DNA of 55,019 nucleotides from Bacteroidales bacterium (lineage in GTDB: Bacteria; Bacteroidota; Bacteroidia; Bacteroidales; UBA932). The stretch lies in contig JAEENZ010000180.1 of the NCBI GenBank assembly GCA_016283985.1, positions 1 to 55,019 of the forward strand, in the 5' to 3' direction. Of this stretch, positions 8,231 through 16,041 are shown one piece after another. The notes beneath the pieces were generated by a model. It saw only the letters and a list, made by a program, of their open reading frames with translations. It was not told the DNA's origin and searched no databases. Position 1 is the first letter of the stretch, and the number at the start of each line of letters is the position of its first letter. The position numbers were made by a program, and so were the translations under genes.

Positions 8231-8442
8231 CGACACGGGCTAAACCGCGCTTTCCGTATGTGCGTTCACAAGATAAACGATTGACAGATACGGAATTCGG
8301 GGGTGGGCTTGCGCCAATGCGTGATGCCTGCCGGAACGTGGCGGCGTGGCTCGTAAACTTTGGGGCGAGGAGATCCCTCGGCTTCGCTCGGGATGACGAT
8401 TACCAGAAATATGGATACAATTCGTTTCATCAGAACAATAAA
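8231..8442. other. Non-coding gap between convergent genes
   Basis: 212 bp between the stop of the aldo/keto reductase and the stop of the GH-A gene. It holds an 8-bp inverted repeat, TTCCGTAT (8253-8260) and ATACGGAA (8287-8294), and a REP-like hairpin at 8373-8394. An open frame runs through it on the plus strand but lacks any protein-family signal. Confidence 0.5.
8373..8394. repeat. REP-like imperfect hairpin
   Basis: ATCCC-TCGGCTTCGCTC-GGGAT has closing arms ATCCC/GGGAT and an inner GC-TTC-GC pairing, followed by GACG. Elements of this look (AGATCC...CGG/CTTCGCTC...GGATGAC) are common between genes in many bacterial genomes. Only one copy is seen in this window, so the repeat assignment rests on resemblance. 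Confidence 0.45.
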
Positions 8443-9852
8443 TCAGATAGCGTTGCGTTCAATGATAAGGACGGGGCTGTCCCAGAGTGGGAGGTCCTTG
8501 AATCCGTCAGTTGTCTTCAAGGCCGATATTTCGTGGATATAACCTGTGAGCAGATCTACATAGACAGGGTCCTTGAGATTCAATCCCTTCAGCCTGACAT
8601 CCATACACAATCTGTCCAGAGTATCCGAAGGACGGGCACCTGACAGCCAGAGCAGGCATCCCACGGCTTCGCCTTTGCGACCGACACCTATGCAGGTTAC
8701 CTCTCTCGTGCCGGCACATTCCACCTTCACTCCCTCCTTCGGTTCAAGATCCGAAGAGAACACGCTCGTAACATGCTGTACGGCATAGAACTTGGGACGT
8801 TTATATACCGGCTCTTTGTTCCCGTTCATCCGAATCAGGCCGAAGGACTGCAGCATCCATCCGTAATTCAAATCCACCATGGTAAAGAACGAATAGGGAA
8901 TGCCCAGTCCCCAATGAGCCAAAGCCTGCCGCAAATCCCATTTTGCCTGGCTATATTCATTCCACTCTATGTTGCGCATGGCATGGCCGTATTCCAGTTG
9001 CCCGGGGCAACCGGTCTCTCCCTGCAGCAGTTTGATGGACGGGGAATACCTGTCAATATCCTCACGGAGTTTTTTTATGGCAGGTATTATACTTTCTGGA
9101 AGAGGCCAATATGCGTGGAAGGTTATATAATCAATATACTTGATTCCGTCCTGAGCTGCTATCAGTTCCATCGCCTGTCGTATATATTCCCGGTCCGGAG
9201 AGCAGCTGCCGAACGCGGCTATTTTCGCCCCCGGATCCTCCTCGCGTATGGCTTGGGCAGTGCGTACGAAAAGGTTTGCATAGAGGGCATACGAATCAAG
9301 GTTTTTGCGACCGTCCGGTTCGTTCCAAACTTCCCACATAGTCACTTTCCCTTTATAGCGGGCCACGCATGCCTTGACATAATGCAGCCAGGCATTCATA
9401 ATCGGGCCGTCCGGAAAGAGTTTGGCATTCAGGTCATGCCCGTGTTTGGAGTAAACAGGATTGCCGTAGCAAAGGCACATCCACGGATGAACCCCTTCGG
9501 CCAAAAGCCCGTCCACATGGGCATCCAGCCAGCGGAAATCATATTTCCCCTTCTTTTGTTCCGTCTTAGCCCAGCCACTCTGAAGACGACCGTACCCGAC
9601 GCCGGTTTCTCCTACATACTGCTTGAACTGTTCAAAATCTGCATAATCCCGGTCCATTGTTTCCACTCCAACGCTCCAGCAGGAAGGCGCGTCAAGCGAC
9701 GATCGCACGGCGTTTAGTTCCCCTGCCACCGGCAATGGTGCCGGATGTGCCCGGAGATTCTCCCAGGTAACGGATTTCTTCAGTTCCTGCGCATCGGACA
9801 AAAAGTATATCATCAAGAATGGCAACGTTCGGAGTAATAACCTTTTATTCAT
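8443..9852 (-). CDS. Secreted clan GH-A glycoside hydrolase (GH39-like)
   Basis: A 469-residue retaining glycosidase with a signal peptide (MNKRLLLRTLPFLMIYFLSDAQ). The (beta/alpha)8 signature is clear: acid/base E178 in MWEVWNEPDG at the end of strand 4 and probable nucleophile E279 in LLQGETGCP at the end of strand 7, with ITFHAYWP between them. The layout most resembles GH39 and related clan GH-A enzymes (beta-xylosidases and similar), but I cannot fix the family. The upstream in-frame TTG at 9906 overlaps a -7 box, so ATG 9852 is used. It is the last gene of the SusCD operon, 50 bp after the ROK kinase, with a possible promoter of its own. Confidence 0.8.
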   Translation of the reverse strand: MNKRLLLRTLPFLMIYFLSDAQELKKSVTWENLRAHPAPLPVAGELNAVRSSLDAPSCWSVGVETMDRDYADFEQFKQYVGETGVGYGRLQSGWAKTEQKKGKYDFRWLDAHVDGLLAEGVHPWMCLCYGNPVYSKHGHDLNAKLFPDGPIMNAWLHYVKACVARYKGKVTMWEVWNEPDGRKNLDSYALYANLFVRTAQAIREEDPGAKIAAFGSCSPDREYIRQAMELIAAQDGIKYIDYITFHAYWPLPESIIPAIKKLREDIDRYSPSIKLLQGETGCPGQLEYGHAMRNIEWNEYSQAKWDLRQALAHWGLGIPYSFFTMVDLNYGWMLQSFGLIRMNGNKEPVYKRPKFYAVQHVTSVFSSDLEPKEGVKVECAGTREVTCIGVGRKGEAVGCLLWLSGARPSDTLDRLCMDVRLKGLNLKDPVYVDLLTGYIHEISALKTTDGFKDLPLWDSPVLIIERNAI

Positions 9853-9902
9853 AGAAAACCTGGTGTGCTGAATATCAATTACTTTGGATAACTTACTGAT
9901 AA

Positions 9903-10694
9903 TCAAAGGTAACGCAAACCATTAAAGGTGGCGTTGCCGATGTCCGACACCGGGCCTACGTGCCGCAGGGATGGTGCCGCGGTAGACGTGAGGCCGGCTT
10001 CAAGGGCGGGGCCGAACAGATGGTAGGAACGGGATATCTGCCCGCCGAAAAGCAGGCATTCGATGCCGTATTCCGCGAGGATGGGCGCAAGGGCCTCAGC
10101 CAAAATGCCGCCGACCTCCGCAAAGCGCTGCGCGGCATCTGCAGCGACAGGATTTCCCGCCAGATCTTTGACCGTCAGACCTTCCGGGAAACCGCGGAGG
10201 AAACCGCGCTTGGAGGCATAGTCTTCGAGGATGCCGTCGCGATAAGGAATGTTCCAGATGGGCACCAGCGGCGATCCCATTTCATTCAGAAGAGGTTTGC
10301 CGTCGATGCTGATGGCGAATCCCAGTCCAGTCCCGAGAGTCACAAGCGCCACTCGCGAATAGCCGCGTCCGGCCCCGGAATGCACTTCTCCCAAGAGCAT
10401 GGCAATTACGTCGTGGATGAAGCGGAAGGAAGGCTGGTCGGAGTCTGCCGCCACCAGATCCGCGAAGCGTTCGCCATAAACGGAGGCGAACTTATGCTTC
10501 ATCAAGAATATCCCGTTTGCATAATCAAACGGCCCGGGGATGGCCACAGCCACATCTGAAGCATCCCCTACCGCTTCGCAAAGAGCCCCCGCGATTTGCT
10601 CGCGGGAGCCACCGGAATCAATTGGCACGGTCCGACCGTCGGAGCACTTGATAAAAGTGCCTCCTACGTCAAGCAGGATCGTTTTGGTAGCCAT
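9903..10694 (-). CDS. ROK-family sugar kinase
   Basis: A 263-residue kinase of the ROK/ASKHA fold, likely phosphorylating a monosaccharide in the cytoplasm. Phosphate-1 loop LLDVGGTFIK (about 7-16), the sugar-binding block AIPGPFDYANGIFLMKHKF, catalytic-Asp segment FIHDVIAMLLGE, and VTLGTGLGFAISIDGKPL are visible. The CxCGxxGC zinc motif of classical glucokinase/NagC ROK proteins is absent and GH-x-x motifs are degenerate, so it belongs to the shorter ROK subgroup. ATG 10694 gives the conserved start; it overlaps the end of the PMI-like gene by 26 bp, indicating coupling. Context says it acts on the product of the upstream isomerases. Confidence 0.85.
   Translation of the reverse strand: MATKTILLDVGGTFIKCSDGRTVPIDSGGSREQIAGALCEAVGDASDVAVAIPGPFDYANGIFLMKHKFASVYGERFADLVAADSDQPSFRFIHDVIAMLLGEVHSGAGRGYSRVALVTLGTGLGFAISIDGKPLLNEMGSPLVPIWNIPYRDGILEDYASKRGFLRGFPEGLTVKDLAGNPVAADAAQRFAEVGGILAEALAPILAEYGIECLLFGGQISRSYHLFGPALEAGLTSTAAPSLRHVGPVSDIGNATFNGLRYL
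9904..9911 (-). promoter_or_regulatory. Possible internal -7 box before the GH-A gene
   Basis: Minus-strand TACCTTTG matches TAnnTTTG and overlaps the end of the ROK gene, 51 bp before the GH-A ATG. No TTG box is at the usual spacing, so it may only add to read-through from the operon. Confidence 0.4.
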
Positions 10695-12540
10695 CACGCA
10701 GGCAGGTCTTATGGACGCGGATGGGCTCCTTGCCCAGGTTTTCAATCATATATTTGCCCATGCTTGCGGGCACGCAGGCAATCTCCATGAAATCAAGGTC
10801 GAAGTACCTTTCAGGATGCTCTACACTGCGGATACGGACATGCTCTCCGTCCACGAGGGTAAGCACATGGAACTTCTCGCCACGGGTATCCTGCTCACAC
10901 GCCTTTTCGAACTCGAGCCGGCGTAGGGAAATGTACATCTGCGGATTCTCGCCGAGGATATATTCCTTCCAACCATCCCCTTCGCAATCAAGGCGGGGCT
11001 CCTGAACAATGTATTCGGGGCTTGAAGGGTCGTGGATGACGCTATGGCGGCGGTCCTGGCGGACATTCAGTTCTCCCAGATGAGTATGGATAGGGCGCTG
11101 CTTGCCGTCGAAGTCCAGGCGCAGGTAGTCGTACATCTTATATGTATATGAGCCTATGGTAAGGGATCCAATCTCCAGGATAACCTGGTTGCGGCCGCTG
11201 GAGTGAATGGTTCCGGCAGGGAGCATCACTTGCAGACCGGGTTTGGATTCCTCGTAACTCACGTATTTCATATAGTCGCATTCCTCGTGTCTGGTGTCGG
11301 CAGCCTCTATTTCCTTGAAGAAAGCGGGGATGTCGGCATCATCGCGGAAGCCGATGAAGGTCTTGGCCTCGTGGCCGGTAATTACCACGTAATAACTCTC
11401 GTCCTGCCGGCCGAACTCGTTGTAGTTCTCCACGTTGAACTTGCCGCCGCTGTGGCACTGTATGCTCATATTGCCGGTGGAATGATAGGAGTCATCCCAG
11501 TTGAAGCGGATGGGGAAATAGCCCTTGTATTTGCGTACACATTCCGCTCCCATGAGGTTTACGCCTTCTTTGTGGACGAATGAGCAGTAGTTGATGTCAA
11601 GGATTTCGCTCCCGGCTTCCACCATTACGCTCACTTCCATGGGGATGAAGTCGAAGACCCAGGCAGCGTTGCGCATCTTTTCCGGAAGACCCCGGAGTTT
11701 CTTCATATAGGTTCCGCCCCAGACACCTTCGAGGTAACAGGGCTTGGCGCGGAAAGGATACTTGACGAGTTGGGCGCAGATTTCAGCAAAGGTGGAGAAC
11801 GGCATCATCTGCAGTTTTGCAGGGTCATTGTCCAGCACGTACCAGTCCAGTTCTCCCGTTGCAAACAGCTCCTTGCGCAGTTGCACGGCGTTTTCAAAGT
11901 CGCAATAGTAGCAGCGGCGGATGGTGCGGTTTATGATGCCTGTGTGCTTCTTGCCAAGGTTGGCATATTCTCCGGCGCGGATACGCAGCATGCTGTTTTT
12001 GGGCGTGATGTCAAAGAAGACCTTGACGTCGTACAGGTCACGGAAGCCCTTGAACAGGGAGCCGTAGCCATATACGGCCATAATCTTGCCGGCGGTCTTT
12101 GCTGCGGCAACGTCTTTCCGGAAAGCATCGGCCTTTGAAGGGTCGATAAGACCGGCATATCCCCCATGATAAACCTTGCCGTAGAGAAGGGTGGGGTCTA
12201 TCTTTGTATCCCATATAAGCATGGGGTCTATGATGGCATCTATTTCCTTGCCGCTCTTTAGGAAGGCGGCGTCTGCGTCAATGGATTGGAACTCCAGCCC
12301 AAGAAGGTCGCATTCGCGGTTCATCAGACTGACGAACCTTCCCCACTGTGCGGTGGTGTAACCGTCCAGCCCCACCACAACGCCTTCCTTGCGGGCTTTC
12401 TCCGCCAGGGTGGCAACAAATCTCCTGGCCACATTTGGTGTGCCCCCGGCTATTATTGACTGTTTTACATTCTCTGACAATTCCGGACGATTGACCGGCT
12501 TAGGGTCATCGAACGGAAAGGGGTTGTACATGAAACTCAT
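10669..12540 (-). CDS. Class I phosphomannose-isomerase-like cupin protein with large N-terminal domain
   Basis: A 623-residue cytoplasmic protein. The C-terminal half (about 340-610) is the type I mannose-6-phosphate isomerase cupin: metal ligands Q361 and H363 in SIQCHSGG, E381 in DESYYVV, then LPAGTIHSSGRNQVILEIG and a GSYTYKMYDYLRLD block with PIHTHLGELN. The first 280 residues are an alpha/beta domain with VVVGLDGYTTAQWGRF and GKIMAVYGYGSLFKGF that I cannot assign to a named family; it may bind a nucleotide or sugar phosphate. Start ATG overlaps the stop of the isomerase gene (ATGA). Context suggests aldose-ketose isomerisation or epimerisation of the imported sugar. Confidence 0.75.
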   Translation of the reverse strand: MSFMYNPFPFDDPKPVNRPELSENVKQSIIAGGTPNVARRFVATLAEKARKEGVVVGLDGYTTAQWGRFVSLMNRECDLLGLEFQSIDADAAFLKSGKEIDAIIDPMLIWDTKIDPTLLYGKVYHGGYAGLIDPSKADAFRKDVAAAKTAGKIMAVYGYGSLFKGFRDLYDVKVFFDITPKNSMLRIRAGEYANLGKKHTGIINRTIRRCYYCDFENAVQLRKELFATGELDWYVLDNDPAKLQMMPFSTFAEICAQLVKYPFRAKPCYLEGVWGGTYMKKLRGLPEKMRNAAWVFDFIPMEVSVMVEAGSEILDINYCSFVHKEGVNLMGAECVRKYKGYFPIRFNWDDSYHSTGNMSIQCHSGGKFNVENYNEFGRQDESYYVVITGHEAKTFIGFRDDADIPAFFKEIEAADTRHEECDYMKYVSYEESKPGLQVMLPAGTIHSSGRNQVILEIGSLTIGSYTYKMYDYLRLDFDGKQRPIHTHLGELNVRQDRRHSVIHDPSSPEYIVQEPRLDCEGDGWKEYILGENPQMYISLRRLEFEKACEQDTRGEKFHVLTLVDGEHVRIRSVEHPERYFDLDFMEIACVPASMGKYMIENLGKEPIRVHKTCLRDGYQNDPA

Positions 12541-13997
12541 AGCGCGTAGTATTCAAATCCCATAATATCTGCAAATGCTTCCAGTTGAGCACGCCAGTCA
12601 CCGTCAACGATGGCATAATGCTGTGTGGCGCCGATGCGCAGTATCTTCTCGAAGAGTTCCTTGACAGGGGTCTCGGGACGGAAGATGGTGTGGCTGTAGG
12701 TTGCAAGCAAGTGTTTCTTGCTGCTCTGCGGAGTATCCTTCTCAGAGAGGCTTTCCGCCATGAAGGTAATCAATTTGTACCTGCCATCCTCTTCGTAAAG
12801 GCCCGCCACGGTCTTCATGCCGGGGCTGAAACGGTACCAGGCGAAGGGGGCGCCGGCATATTTCCAGGATGTCTTTGCAAAGCGGACGTCCCGGGAGATT
12901 ATCACATTGTCCTGCCAGGCAGGGTCGTTATGGTCGTTGGGACCGGCATGGCCGCCAGCGAAGGTGCCGAAATCATCCTCTATATGGAAAGGCTCGACGA
13001 AGTTGACGTTCTTTCCGCTCATGAGTTTGAGGATGTAGGTGATGAGCCCTGCGCCTATGTCTGCCTCCGGCACCAGCACACTCACGTTCTCGTTGAACCA
13101 CTGCGGATAGAAGCCAGCACGGCAGCCGGCAGTGCGGAATGTGGCCTGGTCGATATCGTTGTAAACATAACAGTCGATGTCGTTCTTTTCCGCCATCTTC
13201 TTAATAGCCAGGGTTGCCTTGACGCAGCCGATGAATTTGTCGTACTCAACATCCGGCATCATCTTGTATTTAGATGTAAGTTCGTCGGCATATGCCTTCA
13301 CTTCCTCCTCGGTAAGATTCTCTATCTCCGTGCCGTAGTCGCTGTATGGCAGATAGTGAATCTCGGGGCCTATCTTGGTGAAGAGATCATAGTTGTCGAT
13401 ATATGTGCTCCACATGGCCTCGTTCATATTGGCCATCAGCCCCACGTTGGAACGGCGAAGTACGCTTCTGGTCTTTGCTGCAGTTGCGAACACCCGGAGC
13501 TTCTCCGTTATCTCCTTGCGGGTGCCGAGAACGGTCTTCACATTCTTCCGTCGGGTGCGGGCAACGCTTCCGGAACCTTCGAGAGAGCCCACAAGGGTGC
13601 CGGCACAGAGGTAATCCACGAAGTCATCCTCGTCCAGGGTGGTCTCGAAAGTCATCCTGGACTTAGCCACGTTGCAGAAGATTATGGGGATTTCAGGGCA
13701 GTCGCGAAGGAAGCGAATCCAAGCGAAATCCTCGCTCCAGCTGAGGAACTCGGCATATATGAAATCAACCTTTTCGTTATAGAAGAGGTTCATGGCGCGT
13801 TCGGCATCTTCCCTTTCATAAACGATTCCGGGATCCACCAGGTCGAGGAAATCCATGGTGGCTTTTATTTCCTTGACGGCTTTATCCTTGCGCTCGCCAT
13901 ACGTGCCACGCTTGGGGCCACTCAAATTCTTAAAGCGGGGGCTGGCAATGAGCAGCAGCCCCGCTTTGGGTTTGGAGGTTTTAAGTAACTTATCCAT
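12537..13997 (-). CDS. L-fucose/L-arabinose isomerase-family protein
   Basis: A 486-residue protein with the sugar isomerase fold: an N-terminal Rossmann-like domain (LLLIASPRFKNLSGP, then YAEFLSWSEDFAWIRFL), a middle substrate-binding domain (VLRRSNVGLMANMNEAMWSTY, YNDIDQATFRTAGCRAGFYP), and a C-terminal beta domain with HIEDDFGTFAGGHAGPNDHNDPAW, where Glu/Asp/His metal ligands are expected. It likely interconverts an aldose and ketose taken up by the neighbouring MFS transporter. ATG 13997 lies 1 bp after the MFS stop; an earlier in-frame TTG at 14042 falls inside the MFS gene and is rejected. The sugar (fucose, arabinose, rhamnose-like) is undetermined. Confidence 0.75.
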   Translation of the reverse strand: MDKLLKTSKPKAGLLLIASPRFKNLSGPKRGTYGERKDKAVKEIKATMDFLDLVDPGIVYEREDAERAMNLFYNEKVDFIYAEFLSWSEDFAWIRFLRDCPEIPIIFCNVAKSRMTFETTLDEDDFVDYLCAGTLVGSLEGSGSVARTRRKNVKTVLGTRKEITEKLRVFATAAKTRSVLRRSNVGLMANMNEAMWSTYIDNYDLFTKIGPEIHYLPYSDYGTEIENLTEEEVKAYADELTSKYKMMPDVEYDKFIGCVKATLAIKKMAEKNDIDCYVYNDIDQATFRTAGCRAGFYPQWFNENVSVLVPEADIGAGLITYILKLMSGKNVNFVEPFHIEDDFGTFAGGHAGPNDHNDPAWQDNVIISRDVRFAKTSWKYAGAPFAWYRFSPGMKTVAGLYEEDGRYKLITFMAESLSEKDTPQSSKKHLLATYSHTIFRPETPVKELFEKILRIGATQHYAIVDGDWRAQLEAFADIMGFEYYAL

Positions 13998-13998
13998 A

Positions 13999-15231
13999 TC
14001 AGTGATTCTTGTTATAATCTTTTTGATAACTGGTTCGCGCAACTATGAACATCAGCACACTGCACACCACCCAGATTACCGCCAGTATGGGGAAGGTGGC
14101 GCTGAGGCTGCCCATGCTTTCTTTCAGGGCGCCGAGGATTACGGGCGCCAGTGCCCCGACAGCAAATCCGGTCATAATCATGGCACTGGAGCAGGATGCA
14201 TGCAGGCGTTCGGGGGTAACGTCGTACAACACAGAATAGGTGTTGGCATCAAAGAATGCCCGGAAGAAGCCCCATCCGGCGAAACTGGCATAGAGCACCC
14301 AGAGAGCGGGATGTCCTCCCATCAGGAAGAGAAATACCGCACCTCCGAGAAGGCCGGCAGCCTGGAGTTGCATGCGCACCTTGTGGCTGCGGGAGGCCAG
14401 CTTATCCGAAAGCGTGCCGGCAAGCAGCACACCGATGAAGGCGGCAACGTAGGTCCAGAACATGGAGTTGAAGCCCGCGGCTGCCTGGCTCTGCCCGAAT
14501 TCCTCCTGCAGATAGGCGGGGACCCAGGTCATGTAGCCCGTGATTACGAAGATGAGGCCGCTGAAGCCGATGGTGAGCATAAGGGCGGTGGGGGTTGTGA
14601 AGACGGTGCGGAAGCCGTCGAAAAAGGCGGGTTTTCGATCCCGCACTTCCGCCTCTTCGACGGATGTGGACGGGTAGTCGCGCAGGCGCAGGATCATAAG
14701 GATTCCCCAGATGATGCCGGCGGCGCCGAAGATGATGAAGGAGTATTTCCAGCCGAGGCGGTCGGCGATGAGCCCGGCGAGCCAGCCAGCAAGGATGACT
14801 CCGACGTAATATGCCGTCTGGTGGATGGACATCGCACGTGCGCGGGTATCCGTATGGTATTGGCCCAGCAGCGAATAGTTCGCCGGGCCGAAGAAGGCCT
14901 CACCTCCGCCCGTGGCAACGCTGCGCAGCACCACCAGCCACATGAAACTCGTAGCGAGTCCAGTGAACATGGTTGCGACGCTCCAGAACAGAATACTGAT
15001 GGTTGTAACCCACTTGCGGGAGAAGCGGTCGCCCGCCCATCCGCCGACAGGCACCATGATGGCATAAAAAAGATTGAAGATCGTCGCGATCAAACCGACC
15101 GAGGTATCCGTGAGGTTGAGTGCATCCCTGATTGCGGGCAGCACCGTGTTGAACACCTGCCTGTCGCCCTGGTTCAGCAGATATGCCATCCAGAGCAACA
15201 GCAGGACCTCCCATTTATAGTATCGTTTCAT
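13999..15231 (-). CDS. MFS transporter of the anion/sugar-acid symporter type
   Basis: A 410-residue inner-membrane transporter with about 12 hydrophobic segments. The MFS loop 2-3 signature is GGWAGDRFSRKW (about 63-74), loop 8-9 has AGTLSDKLASRSHKVRMQL, and NQGDRQVFNTVLPAIRDALNLTDTSVGL marks the first helix and loop, as in ACS-family hexuronate, galactonate and related symporters. It lies between an EEP enzyme (6-bp gap) and the sugar isomerase (1-bp gap), so it probably brings the periplasmic degradation product into the cytoplasm. Confidence 0.9.
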   Translation of the reverse strand: MKRYYKWEVLLLLWMAYLLNQGDRQVFNTVLPAIRDALNLTDTSVGLIATIFNLFYAIMVPVGGWAGDRFSRKWVTTISILFWSVATMFTGLATSFMWLVVLRSVATGGGEAFFGPANYSLLGQYHTDTRARAMSIHQTAYYVGVILAGWLAGLIADRLGWKYSFIIFGAAGIIWGILMILRLRDYPSTSVEEAEVRDRKPAFFDGFRTVFTTPTALMLTIGFSGLIFVITGYMTWVPAYLQEEFGQSQAAAGFNSMFWTYVAAFIGVLLAGTLSDKLASRSHKVRMQLQAAGLLGGAVFLFLMGGHPALWVLYASFAGWGFFRAFFDANTYSVLYDVTPERLHASCSSAMIMTGFAVGALAPVILGALKESMGSLSATFPILAVIWVVCSVLMFIVARTSYQKDYNKNH

Positions 15232-15237
15232 TCCGTA

Positions 15238-16020
15238 TCAATCTATTTTCATATCTGAATACAATGGAAGATGGTCCGAAGCATAGTATCCACCGTAAAG
15301 TATTCCGTTGCACACGTAATTCAGCGGAGTAATCCCTCCCCGGTAATAAATATAATCTATCCGGCTGGCGTTGGAGTACATGTTACGGCTTAGGTCGAAA
15401 GCATTGTAGGTCGCAAAAGGGCCCAGCCTGCCGGAGGGACCGGCCCCGTCATAAGCATCAGTCCAGTATGTCCTGTACGCCACGGATGCATCATCGGCCG
15501 GGCGGGCGTTCATGTCGCCGACGAAAACTGAAGGATATCCGGAAGTGTTGTAAAGTTTCTCCATATCTTCATATACATGAGCGTAATCCGCCCTCACATC
15601 GGCATCCAAAGCCCCATGGGTGACCATCACGAATATGCTCTTGCCTCCCTTTGTCAGCACTCCGCAGCACCCACCGCGATTCATAGTGCCATCATTGGTA
15701 ACCATCGTACCAGGCGTATCGGAGAGCCAGAAATAGTGCCAGTCCGTCAGGGTGAAATCATCCTTTTTATACGCCAGCCCCTGAGCCTTGTCTCCAGCCC
15801 CGTCCTGGGAGTAGGGGCTGAAGAAACGGAAGGCATAAGTGTCGGAAAGTTGCGAATTCAGGTAAGTCTGGATTCCGCTGCTGCATTCGTTCAGGCCGAA
15901 GAAGTCGAAATCATTGTCCCGGATGGACTGAACTACGCGAGTCTTGCGGTTTTCCCAATTGTTCTGCGGATCGTCTTCGTCGTCTTTGCTTACACGCACA
16001 TTGTATGTCCCCACGCGCAA
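15238..16020 (-). CDS. EEP-fold phosphohydrolase A, no signal peptide, uncertain start
   Basis: Endonuclease/exonuclease/phosphatase (PF03372-type) domain, about 260 residues with all catalytic elements when numbered from TTG 16020: TYNVR (N7), E45 in GLNECSSG, H135 in THGALD, D169/N171 in VGDMNARP and D249-H250 in ASDHLPLY. The frame has no ATG; the first usable codons are TTG 16020 and GTG 16014, and both lie inside the conserved domain start (paralogues read QLRVGSYN and KLRAGTYN). Unlike its two paralogues it has no secretion signal. Upstream the same frame runs into the TGA (16044-16042) of the fimbrillin-like gene. It may be a truncated gene, or part of a fusion interrupted by TGA. Confidence 0.75.
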   Translation of the reverse strand: MRVGTYNVRVSKDDEDDPQNNWENRKTRVVQSIRDNDFDFFGLNECSSGIQTYLNSQLSDTYAFRFFSPYSQDGAGDKAQGLAYKKDDFTLTDWHYFWLSDTPGTMVTNDGTMNRGGCCGVLTKGGKSIFVMVTHGALDADVRADYAHVYEDMEKLYNTSGYPSVFVGDMNARPADDASVAYRTYWTDAYDGAGPSGRLGPFATYNAFDLSRNMYSNASRIDYIYYRGGITPLNYVCNGILYGGYYASDHLPLYSDMKID

Positions 16021-16041
16021 GACATCATCGTAAACTGCCCT

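Noticed and set aside
8260..8643. 127-codon plus-strand frame crossing the non-coding gap
   Set aside because: It overlaps the GH-A gene antisense, has no domain signal, and contains the translated REP-like repeat.
12585..13988. 467-codon plus-strand frame
   Set aside because: It is the antisense of the sugar isomerase gene, which has a clear family match; codon-structure shadows of this length are common in moderately GC-rich genes.
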